The translations under genes and the position numbers were made by a program. A stretch of DNA of 64,000 bases, taken from assembly GCA_963773315.1 (NCBI GenBank), contig CAVZAF010000007.1, forward strand, positions 137,239 through 201,238. Reading direction: 5' to 3'. The DNA comes from DATKAS01 sp963773315 (GTDB taxonomy: Bacteria > Actinomycetota > Acidimicrobiia > Acidimicrobiales > DATKAS01). A model generated the notes under the pieces. The model saw only the letters and a program-made list of their open reading frames with translations. It did not search any database and was not told where the DNA came from. Of this stretch, positions 1 to 6,539 are shown piece after piece (within the stretch, counting starts at the first letter, position 1; each line of letters opens with the position of its first letter).

Positions 1-19
1 TCGAATCCCGTTAGCTCCA
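1..19 (+). tRNA. 3' end of a tRNA-Ala gene (truncated by window edge)
   Basis: Bases 1-6 fit T-loop positions 55-60, 7-11 the 3' half of the T stem, 12-18 the 3' acceptor strand and 19 the discriminator A. The acceptor strand TAGCTCC pairs with the GGGGCTA 5' strand of bacterial tRNA-Ala and supplies U70 of the G3:U70 identity pair; the E. coli tRNA-Ala end is nearly the same. No complete CCA is encoded. The rest of the gene lies outside the window, so the anticodon is unknown. Confidence 0.72.
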
Positions 20-607
20 CAGACGGCGTGCCTCCCCCGCGGCATGCTCGAGCTGGTCGCGATAGGCGGCCCACCAGTCCTGCTCAGCAGGCGGAAGGTT
101 GCTGTTGCCGGCCGAGAGGCCGGCCGCCCCGTCGATCAGCTCGCGGATGATGTCGGCGTGCCCTGCGTGGCGGTCGATGTCCGCGATGACGTGTACCAGG
201 ATCCGGTGCAACGTGACCTCGCGTCTCTCCTCCGGCCACCAGGAGACCGAACCGATCGCGTCGAGAGGCAGCGCGTCGATGGTGGCGTCGGCGTAGGTCC
301 ACGTCCGGCGGTACAACCCGACGATGTCGTCGCGCGACTCCTCGGGAGTCGCCCACATGTCTGCGTTGGGCTCGGCATCCTCGTCGAGCCACGGCATCGG
401 TTCGTCGCTCGGCCTTCCGAAGACCTCGCCGAAGTAGCCGAGCTCGACTCCTGCGGCGTGCTTGACGAGTCCAAGCAGGTTCGTGCCCGTCGGGGTCATC
501 GGCCGACGGATGTCGTACTCGGAAAGCCCTTCCAGCTTCCAGACGAGCGCTTCCCGCGCAACCTGCAGGTAGCGATGGAGGTCTGCCTTCGGATCGGATG
601 CCGCCAC
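11..607 (-). CDS. DinB/DUF664 family protein (putative thiol-dependent transferase)
   Basis: A 198-residue protein with the four-helix DinB/DUF664 look. Candidate metal-binding histidines are His50 (in a LVKHAAGVE segment) and the RHAGHADIIREL segment at about 146-156, which is typical of DUF664. In actinobacteria this superfamily includes mycothiol- or bacillithiol-dependent S-transferases, but the substrate cannot be told from sequence. The stop codon (11-13) lies inside the acceptor stem of the opposing tRNA-Ala gene. ATG start at 605-607. Monocistronic as far as seen. Confidence 0.85.
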   Translation of the reverse strand: MAASDPKADLHRYLQVAREALVWKLEGLSEYDIRRPMTPTGTNLLGLVKHAAGVELGYFGEVFGRPSDEPMPWLDEDAEPNADMWATPEESRDDIVGLYRRTWTYADATIDALPLDAIGSVSWWPEERREVTLHRILVHVIADIDRHAGHADIIRELIDGAAGLSAGNSNLPPAEQDWWAAYRDQLEHAAGEARRLWS

Positions 608-653
608 GTCAGGCAGTCTGACCCGAGCGCGCCGCCCATCACAGAGGCTCCAC

Positions 654-659
654 TACCCT
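654..659 (+). promoter_or_regulatory. Putative -10 box (TACCCT) of a leaderless promoter
   Basis: TANNNT box with a 7-base gap to the GTG at 667 and no Shine-Dalgarno sequence. It matches the spacing seen at over a dozen other starts in this window. Confidence 0.5.
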
Positions 660-666
660 CACCGCC

Positions 667-1143
667 GTGGGTCAGCCGATCGCCGTCACCGAGAAGCCAT
701 CGAGCCATCCCGGCATCGTCCGGTTCGAGACGAACCGCAGCTTCACCGGCATGGGACATGAGCACTTCGCTTCGCTCGCCGGGATCACCGGGCATCGTCC
801 GACTGACGAGCTCGCACGCCGGCTGCTCGACACCGGCAAGGTCGACGGCGTGCACGTCTACATGAACATGATCACGGTCGACGTCAAGAAGGGCTTCGAG
901 CCCGACGGCCTCAAAGAGGTCATCGAGGGGCTCTACACCTACTGGCAGCCCGGCATGGTGCCGCCGTCGTTCGAGGACGTCGCCGCCGACGAGCCCGCGG
1001 CCGCCGCGCCTGCCGCGTCGAGCGGCGGTGCTGCCGCGGACGACGCGATGTCAGAGGCCGCGAAGAAGGTGCCTGCCGCGCTGCTCGAGCGCAGCCGGCT
1101 TGCTCGCGAGAAGGCAAAGGCAAAGGCCGCCGCCGGCGAGTAG
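667..1143 (+). CDS. Small protein with possible NifU/Nfu N-terminal-like domain
   Basis: A 158-residue protein with a GTG start chosen from the TACCCT box 7 bases upstream. Residues about 15-100 resemble the Nfu N-terminal domain: a strand with VRFETNRSF, then DELARRLLDTGKVDGVHVYMN and ITVDVKKG, like the 'LA..LF.I.GV..V....D.ITV.K' core of that family. The Cys-bearing Nfu C-terminal domain is absent. The tail from about 105 is Ala/Pro-rich and then basic (KAKAKAAAGE). An iron-sulfur role is therefore only a guess; the assignment is by remote pattern. Confidence 0.5.
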   Translation: MGQPIAVTEKPSSHPGIVRFETNRSFTGMGHEHFASLAGITGHRPTDELARRLLDTGKVDGVHVYMNMITVDVKKGFEPDGLKEVIEGLYTYWQPGMVPPSFEDVAADEPAAAAPAASSGGAAADDAMSEAAKKVPAALLERSRLAREKAKAKAAAGE

Positions 1144-1172
1144 CCGTCCCCTCGGGCGAGCGGGATCAGGGG

Positions 1173-1544
1173 TCAGGGCACGGAGAGCGGGTCGGCCCAG
1201 GCGACGCGTGGCACATCACTCCACAGGCGCTCGAGCTCGTAGTAGTGACGCGTCTCGTCGAGAAAGACGTGCACGACGAGGTCGCCGTAGTCGATGAGCA
1301 CCCACGTGAGATCGTTGAGGCCCTCGACGCTCAGCGGCTTGGGCCCGCCGTCGCGCCCGAGCTCCTCCTCGACCGCGTCCGCGATCGTGCGCACCTGCCG
1401 GCTGTTCGCGCCGCTGACGATGACGAAGTAGTCGGTGATCGCGAGGACGCCACCTACGAAGAGCACCACCGGATCGTCGGCCTTCTTGTCCACCGCCGCT
1501 CGGGCCACGCGCTTGGCCCATTCCTCGACGGTGCTCTCGGTCAC
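1173..1544 (-). CDS. rsfS: Ribosomal silencing factor RsfS (Iojap/YbeB)
   Basis: A 123-residue member of the Iojap/DUF143 family, which binds ribosomal protein L14 (uL14) and blocks joining of the subunits under nutrient limitation. The core is intact: DPVVLFVGGVLAITDYFVIVSG, then RQVRTIADAVEEEL, then the WVLIDYGDLVVHVF and ETRHYYELERLW segments. Length is normal. It is the last gene of the nadD / LytR-like / rsfS run, the usual bacterial order, and begins only 4 bases after the preceding gene, so it is very likely cotranscribed. Confidence 0.95.
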   Translation of the reverse strand: MTESTVEEWAKRVARAAVDKKADDPVVLFVGGVLAITDYFVIVSGANSRQVRTIADAVEEELGRDGGPKPLSVEGLNDLTWVLIDYGDLVVHVFLDETRHYYELERLWSDVPRVAWADPLSVP

Positions 1545-1548
1545 CTTC

Positions 1549-2985
1549 TCAGCCAGTGGTGCTCGTCTCCTGAGTCGTCGTCGACGTCGAGGGCGTCGCG
1601 GCCTCGTGCTTCGCGACCTGCGCCTCGAAGTCCTTTCCCAGCACGACCGTGAGGTCGATGCCGTCGACGACCGTAGCGTCCTGGGCGACCGTTCCCACGC
1701 CGAGCGACTTCGCGACGAATTCGGCCGCTCCCTTGAAGCCAGGCGTCGCGTAGAGCACCTGGGTGCCCGACACCAGGCTGTCGTCGCTCGCGATGACGAG
1801 GTTCGCCTGGAGCAGCAGGATCAGGTCGGCTGCGGTGAGCATCGCCGCCGGGTCGCCGGTCGTGTTCACGAGGCGAACGCGGGCACTGTTCGTCGGCGGA
1901 GAGACCGCGCCGGGCATCGCCTCGGCGACAAGCAGGCGCATCGGGCCTTCGTCGGACGTGTACGCCTCGGGCTCGCCCGGCAGGGCGTTCACGGGCAGCA
2001 CCTGCACCTGGTACGCGCCGGCGGCCAGCGAGGCCATGAACTGCTCGACCGGCAAGGGCGGCGGCGCGACCTGCGCATCACCGGTCGGCACGGTGGTCGT
2101 GGTGGCCGGCGGAGGCGGGGTCGTCGCCGCGATCGAGGTGATCACTCCGTCCCACAGGCTCTGGTACCGCACCAAGCGTGCGGCCTCGGTCTCGTCGGCG
2201 GCGTGCGCGCCGAACGCGGTCGGCAAGTCAGCGGCGGTCAACGTCGCGGGCCCCGCGGGGAAGAGCACGTCGAGCCGCCCGTCAGGACCAGGTGTGCCGA
2301 CAGGGTCGTCGAACGACACCGTCACGTTGCCTGCGACCACCTTCGGCCACGTCGACGCGTCGAGCACCGAGACCTGCTCGAGCCGCACGTCGAGCAGGCT
2401 CTCGACGGTCTGGCGCAGCAACGGAGCGCCGCCCGCCGCGAACGCGCTGCCGAGCGGGGCGTCACCGACTCCGGGCACGTTCACGTGCAGGAGCGTCGGC
2501 ATGAGGATGAGGAAGCCGCCGCGCCCGCCTGGGCTGAGCGACGCGACCGCGATCGACTGAGGTGCACCCGCCGCGTCGAGGCTCACGAGCAGCTGCGCAG
2601 GAGTCGGCGGAAGCACGATGTCCGCCGCGCGACCTTCCCTCTTCACGAGGCGCCCTTCGCGGCTGTCCACGATGGTCTTCGCCGCGACGCCGCCCAGCGT
2701 GGGGATCGCAACCGCGATGAGCAGCATCACCATCCAGATCGCCGCGGTGCGCCACGGTCGCGTGTGGACGCGGTGCAGCTTGCGCCTCGGGCCGCGCGGC
2801 GGTGGCGACGACGGCGTCTCGATCGCGACTGGCGGGGGCGCGACAGGAGGCATGCCTGGCGACGTGTTGCGGATCGTGTCGCGCGCACTGGGCTCTGTCG
2901 CGGCGGCGTCGGGTGCTTCGGTCTCGTCAGGGACGACGGTCACGTCGGCGACGGTCGTCGTGGCGGCCTCGGGATCGTCGATCAC
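1549..2985 (-). CDS. Divergent LytR-CpsA-Psr-like membrane protein with LytR_C domain
   Basis: A 478-residue protein, start set at the GTG (2983-2985) that overlaps the nadD stop as GTGA. A cytoplasmic Pro/Thr-rich N-terminus is followed by one membrane helix at about 80-102. An LCP-like region follows (about 130-300; the AAGGAPLLRQTVESLLDVRLEQ segment matches the LCP 'GGPELLVRTVEDLTGIRIDH' pattern). A clear LytR_C domain covers about 370-465. The arginine-rich motifs that bind the polyprenyl pyrophosphate in true LCP ligases are not visible, so transferase activity is doubtful; a cell-envelope role remains likely. A Pro/Thr-rich linker separates the two domains and the C-terminus is Thr-rich. 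Confidence 0.8.
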   Translation of the reverse strand: MIDDPEAATTTVADVTVVPDETEAPDAAATEPSARDTIRNTSPGMPPVAPPPVAIETPSSPPPRGPRRKLHRVHTRPWRTAAIWMVMLLIAVAIPTLGGVAAKTIVDSREGRLVKREGRAADIVLPPTPAQLLVSLDAAGAPQSIAVASLSPGGRGGFLILMPTLLHVNVPGVGDAPLGSAFAAGGAPLLRQTVESLLDVRLEQVSVLDASTWPKVVAGNVTVSFDDPVGTPGPDGRLDVLFPAGPATLTAADLPTAFGAHAADETEAARLVRYQSLWDGVITSIAATTPPPPATTTTVPTGDAQVAPPPLPVEQFMASLAAGAYQVQVLPVNALPGEPEAYTSDEGPMRLLVAEAMPGAVSPPTNSARVRLVNTTGDPAAMLTAADLILLLQANLVIASDDSLVSGTQVLYATPGFKGAAEFVAKSLGVGTVAQDATVVDGIDLTVVLGKDFEAQVAKHEAATPSTSTTTQETSTTG

Positions 2986-3572
2986 GACTGCATCACGGTC
3001 GCGTAGAGCCCTCGCGTGCGGATGCACGTGATGACGTCGGGGGGCAAGAGGAAGTCGAGTGGCCGGCCGTCGGCGACGCGTGCCCTGAGGTCAGTGCTGG
3101 ACACGTCGAGGCGCGGCACCTCTACACGCTCCCACCGCCAGCCGGGTGGTGGCTGCTCACCCTCGGCACCGGGGCGATCGACCACGACGACGGTGCACTG
3201 CTCGCGCACCTCGTCGACGCGCTCCCAAGTGGTCAGCCCACCCGCAGCGTCGCTGCCCACGACGAGGAACAGCTCGGCTCCGGGGTGGGTTCGGCGAAGC
3301 TCCGCGAGGGTGTCGGCCGTGTACGAGGGCCCGCCCCGGTCGATCTCGAGCCGGCTCACCTCGAGCCCGGCGACCCCCCAGGCGGCCGCCTCGACCATCG
3401 CGAGACGGTCCTCGGCCGGGCTGACGGTGCGTTCACCGACCTTCTGCCAGGGCACGTTCGCGACCACGAGGAGGACCCGGTCGAGCGCGAGGGCGTGGCG
3501 GACGTTGACCGCGGTCACCAAGTGGCCGACGTGCGGCGGATCGAAGGTCCCACCGAACACGCCCAGTCGCAC
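2982..3572 (-). CDS. nadD: Nicotinate-nucleotide adenylyltransferase
   Basis: A 196-residue NadD. It adenylates nicotinate mononucleotide with ATP to give deamido-NAD in NAD synthesis. The nucleotidyltransferase signature GGTFDPPHVGH sits at residues 6-16 and the second ATP motif SSTDLR is near 165. The GTG start at 3570-3572 is preferred because it places the signature at the normal distance from the N-terminus and has a TAGCCT box 8 bases upstream; an upstream ATG at 3656 would add 28 unconserved residues. It heads the operon with the LytR-like gene and rsfS. Confidence 0.93.
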   Translation of the reverse strand: MRLGVFGGTFDPPHVGHLVTAVNVRHALALDRVLLVVANVPWQKVGERTVSPAEDRLAMVEAAAWGVAGLEVSRLEIDRGGPSYTADTLAELRRTHPGAELFLVVGSDAAGGLTTWERVDEVREQCTVVVVDRPGAEGEQPPPGWRWERVEVPRLDVSSTDLRARVADGRPLDFLLPPDVITCIRTRGLYATVMQS

Positions 3573-3580
3573 GGAGGCGA

Positions 3581-3586
3581 AGGCTA
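3581..3586 (-). promoter_or_regulatory. Putative -10 box (TAGCCT) for nadD
   Basis: TANNNT box 8 bases upstream of the GTG start with no Shine-Dalgarno; consistent with a leaderless transcript. Confidence 0.45.
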
Positions 3587-3645
3587 TCGGCCCCTCCAAC
3601 GGGGTAAATGTCCAGCGCGGGGTGGCCGATGACCGTGAAAGTGGG

Positions 3646-3665
3646 GCGTGTGGCATGTGACACGC
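3646..3665. repeat. Inverted repeat upstream of the sigma factor gene
   Basis: GCGTGT and ACACGC arms separated by 8 bases, lying 57 bases before the sigma-factor ATG in the divergent nadD/sigma intergenic region. It could be an operator or part of an untranslated hairpin; function is unproven. Confidence 0.35.
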
Positions 3666-3721
3666 CTCGCGCGTAGTGGAAAGGGAATGACAAGCGGGTA
3701 ATTCACGTTGCAGATTCCGCC

Positions 3722-4549
3722 ATGAGTGACGCTGTTGGTCTGTACCTCAATGAGATTGGTCAAGTCTCTCTCCTCAACGCAGAAGAGGAGCGGGAGCTTT
3801 CCCGCGCGATCGAGGCCGGTCGCGCCGCACAAGATCGAATCGACGCCGGCAACAACGACCCCGAGCTCGAAGGGCTCGTACGGGTGGCCCATGCCGCGAA
3901 GGATCGGTTCATCCGGGCGAACCTCCGTCTGGTCGTGAGCATCGCCCGCCGCTACCCCCTCCCCCCGGGCATGGATCTGCTCGACCTCGTGCAGGAGGGC
4001 AACTTGGGCCTCGAGCACGCGGTCGACAAGTTCGACTGGCGCCGGGGCTTCAAGTTCTCCACCTACGCGACCTTCTGGATCCGCCAGGCGATCGGTCGGG
4101 CCCTCGACCAGAAGGCCAGCCTCGTCCGACTTCCCGGTGACCGTTCGGCGAGCCTCCGGGCCGCGCTCCGACAGGTGTCCGGCGACGGCGACGAGCTCGA
4201 CGACGAGAACGCCCGCCTCCACCGTCTTTCGACGCCCGTGTCGCTCGACCGTTCGATCGGCGACGACGGCGACAGCACTCTCGGCGACCTCGTCCCGAGC
4301 GACACGATCGGCCCCGAGCAGGCCGTGATCGCCGAGGCCGAGGGAGCCATGCTCGACGAGCTGCTCGGCACTCTCGACACACGCGCCCGTTACGCGGTCG
4401 AGCGGCGCTTCGGGCTCGTCGACGGTAGGAAGTGCAGCTATCGCGAGGTCGGCGAAGAGCTCGGTGTCACCGCCGAAGCCGCGCGGCGCCTCGTCAAGCG
4501 AGCAGTCACGGGTCTCCGTGACGACGCTGCTCGCATCCTCGCCGCCTGA
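3722..4549 (+). CDS. RNA polymerase sigma-70 family factor (group 2/SigB-like)
   Basis: A 275-residue sigma factor lacking region 1.1. Region 1.2 is at about 3-35 (VGLYLNEIGQVSLLNAEEE). Region 2 is at about 60-135, with the core-binding DLVQEGNLGLEHAVDKFDW helix and the -10-reading STYATFWIRQAIGRAL helix. Region 3 follows, then region 4 at about 205-265 with the helix-turn-helix SYREVGEELGVTAEAARRLV. This is the architecture of a primary-like but accessory (group 2) factor of the RpoD/SigA family. Its regulon cannot be inferred. ATG start; the Shine-Dalgarno is weak. No anti-sigma gene is adjacent. A strong hairpin follows the stop. Confidence 0.9.
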   Translation: MSDAVGLYLNEIGQVSLLNAEEERELSRAIEAGRAAQDRIDAGNNDPELEGLVRVAHAAKDRFIRANLRLVVSIARRYPLPPGMDLLDLVQEGNLGLEHAVDKFDWRRGFKFSTYATFWIRQAIGRALDQKASLVRLPGDRSASLRAALRQVSGDGDELDDENARLHRLSTPVSLDRSIGDDGDSTLGDLVPSDTIGPEQAVIAEAEGAMLDELLGTLDTRARYAVERRFGLVDGRKCSYREVGEELGVTAEAARRLVKRAVTGLRDDAARILAA

Positions 4550-4570
4550 TTCCCCCGTCAGGCTGGCGTC

Positions 4571-4620
4571 ATGGCCCGCCTCCGAGCGCAGACCCCCCAC
4601 GCGCTCGCGAGGCGGGCCAT
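4571..4620 (+). terminator. Long hairpin after the sigma-factor gene (terminator candidate)
   Basis: A 19-bp stem with a single bulged base: arms 4571-4589 and 4601-4620, with an 11-base C-rich loop. No T tract follows, so it would be a non-canonical terminator, as is common in GC-rich actinobacteria. It begins 21 bases after the stop codon. Confidence 0.6.
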
Positions 4621-4653
4621 CTCACGCCTGGTCGTCGTCGCCATCCTCGCTTC

Positions 4654-4725
4654 GCTTCGGCTGGCTCCTGCTCGCTTCGCTCGACAATGCGTGCTTCGCG
4701 CACCCGGCGGCGCATTGCGCCGCCC
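4654..4725. repeat. Copy A of a 72-base dispersed hairpin repeat
   Basis: It aligns over its whole length (one-base slips, about 8-9 mismatches) with 63204-63275. It ends in a near-perfect palindrome (4706-4724) and contains a GTGCTTCGCGCAC mini-hairpin. It is intergenic, between the sigma-factor hairpin and aroG. The conserved flank and secondary structure suggest a REP/MITE-like element. Confidence 0.75.
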
Positions 4726-4779
4726 CAAGCTCCCGATACTGCGTTGCGCGACACCACCCTGAACGGCCACGCTTGCTCC

Positions 4780-6126
4780 GTGCACTCTGAGCGCTGGTCG
4801 CCGTCGTCCTGGCGCGGGTTCCCGGCCGACCAACAGCCCGACTGGCCCGACGAGGGGGCGCTCGACCGAGCGCTGAAGCAGATCCACGGGTTCCCCCCGC
4901 TCGTCTTCGCAGGCGAGGCGCGGGGCCTCACCGAGGCCCTCGCCGACGTGGCCGCGGGTCGGGCCTTCCTGCTTCAAGCCGGTGACTGCGCTGAGTCGTT
5001 CGACGACTTCTCGGCGGTGAGCATCCGCGAGAAGCTGCGCGTCGTCCTCCAGATGGCGGTCGTGCTGACCTACTCCTCTGGGGTCCCGGTCGTGAAGGTG
5101 GGCCGCATCGCGGGCCAGTTCGCCAAGCCGAGGTCGGCACCCACCGAGCGCATCGACGACGTCGACCTGCCGTCGTTCCGCGGGCACATGGTCAACGACA
5201 TCGCACCCACGGCCGCCGCGCGCACCCCCGACGCGGAGCGGCTCGTGCAGGCGTACCACCAGTCGGCGTCGACGCTGAACCTCGTACGAGCGTTCACCAA
5301 GGGCGGATTTGCCGACCTCTCTCGGGTCGCAGCATGGAACCAGGAGTTCGTCGCGTCGAGCCGTGAAGGCCAGCGGTACCAGTCGATCGCGTCAGAGATC
5401 GAGCGCGCGCTGCGCTTCATGGCCGCGTGTGGCATCGACCTCGCCCGCAGCCCCCAGCTCCACGAGGTCGACTTCTACACGAGCCACGAGGCCCTCATCC
5501 TCGGCTACGAGGAGGCACTGACCCGCACCGACTCGCTCACGGGCGAGTGGTACGACTGCTCGGCGCACATGCTCTGGATCGGCGAGCGCACGCGGCGGCT
5601 CGACGGCGCGCACGTCGAGTTCCTGCGCGGCGTCGGCAACCCGATCGGCTGCAAGATCGGGCCGAGCGCGACTCCGAGCGAGGTGATCACGCTCTGCGAC
5701 CGACTGAACCCCGACCGTGTGCCCGGGCGTCTCACCCTGATCACGCGCATGGGCGCGGCGAACGCCGAAGAGCAGCTACGGCCGTTGCTGCGCGCGGTCA
5801 CCGACGCAGAGCATCCGGTCGTGTGGACCTGCGACCCAATGCACGGCAACACGTTCACGAGCTCGTCCGGCCGCAAGACGCGGCACTTCGACGACGTGCT
5901 CGCGGAGATCAGCGCCTTCTTTCGGGCGCACGCCGCGGAGGGCACGTGGCCCGGCGGAGTGCACGTCGAGCTGACCGGCGACGACGTCACCGAGTGCCTG
6001 GGCGGCGCCGAGGAGATCCTCGATCATCAGCTCGACGACCGATACGAGACGATGTGCGACCCGCGCCTGAACGCTCGCCAGTCGCTCGATCTCGCCTACC
6101 GCATCGCGGAGATGCTCAGGCGCTAA
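4780..6126 (+). CDS. aroG: Class II 3-deoxy-D-arabino-heptulosonate-7-phosphate synthase
   Basis: A 448-residue plant/actinobacterial-type (class II) DAHP synthase, which condenses phosphoenolpyruvate and erythrose-4-phosphate in the first step of the shikimate pathway. Recognisable blocks are SWRGFPADQQPDWPD near the N-terminus, the metal-binding LLQAGDCAESF (its Cys is a metal ligand in the family), VPVVKVGRIAGQFAKPRS, the SAHMLWIGERTR segment, GNPIGCKIGPS, CDPMHGNTF and VHVELTGDDVTECLGG. The GTG at 4780 is chosen because the reading frame further upstream runs back into the dispersed repeat and is unconserved; a TTG at 4744 is an alternative. The stop overlaps the next, opposing gene by 4 bases. 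Confidence 0.93.
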   Translation: MHSERWSPSSWRGFPADQQPDWPDEGALDRALKQIHGFPPLVFAGEARGLTEALADVAAGRAFLLQAGDCAESFDDFSAVSIREKLRVVLQMAVVLTYSSGVPVVKVGRIAGQFAKPRSAPTERIDDVDLPSFRGHMVNDIAPTAAARTPDAERLVQAYHQSASTLNLVRAFTKGGFADLSRVAAWNQEFVASSREGQRYQSIASEIERALRFMAACGIDLARSPQLHEVDFYTSHEALILGYEEALTRTDSLTGEWYDCSAHMLWIGERTRRLDGAHVEFLRGVGNPIGCKIGPSATPSEVITLCDRLNPDRVPGRLTLITRMGAANAEEQLRPLLRAVTDAEHPVVWTCDPMHGNTFTSSSGRKTRHFDDVLAEISAFFRAHAAEGTWPGGVHVELTGDDVTECLGGAEEILDHQLDDRYETMCDPRLNARQSLDLAYRIAEMLRR

Positions 6127-6539
6127 GAGCCGATCTGGATCGGCGGCGGCGTCACGAACGTCGTCGTCTTGGGAGGCGGAGGCGGGGGAGGCGGCGGCGG
6201 CACAGTCGTCGTCGGCCTTGGTCGCCGCCGCGTGGGCGCCGGCGCGGCCGCAGTGGTCAGAACCGGAAGCTGCGCGGGCACCGGGGTCGTCTGCACGGCC
6301 CCTGGTGTGGTCGGGGTCGTCGGCGTCGTCGCGGTCGTGTCACCGCCAGAGGCGGGCACGGTCACCGTGGTGTCGCCGTTCGCGGCCGATGTCTCGGGCG
6401 CCACGACCGTCGTGCCGGTGTCGACGTTGGTCTTGTTGTCGTCACCCCCGCTGGTCGCCTTCACCGAGAAGCCGACCACGAGTCCGAGCGCGACACCACC
6501 GGCGATCGAGCCCGTCAGCCACTTGCGGGGATAGCTCAC
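6123..6539 (-). CDS. Small membrane-anchored Thr/Pro-rich protein
   Basis: A 138-residue protein of unknown function. A basic start (MSYPRKWL) leads into one hydrophobic helix at about 8-27. The rest is a low-complexity Thr/Pro/Ala stalk ending with a run of ten prolines (about 113-122), presumably outside the membrane. The ATG overlaps the stop of the upstream glucosidase as ATGA, so it is translationally coupled to it. The 3' end collides with aroG by 4 bases. Confidence 0.65.
   Translation of the reverse strand: MSYPRKWLTGSIAGGVALGLVVGFSVKATSGGDDNKTNVDTGTTVVAPETSAANGDTTVTVPASGGDTTATTPTTPTTPGAVQTTPVPAQLPVLTTAAAPAPTRRRPRPTTTVPPPPPPPPPPKTTTFVTPPPIQIGS

Noticed and set aside
1435..3006. 523-codon open frame on the plus strand
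   Set aside because: It is antisense to the LytR-like gene, Arg-rich with no motif; typical of GC-rich shadow frames.
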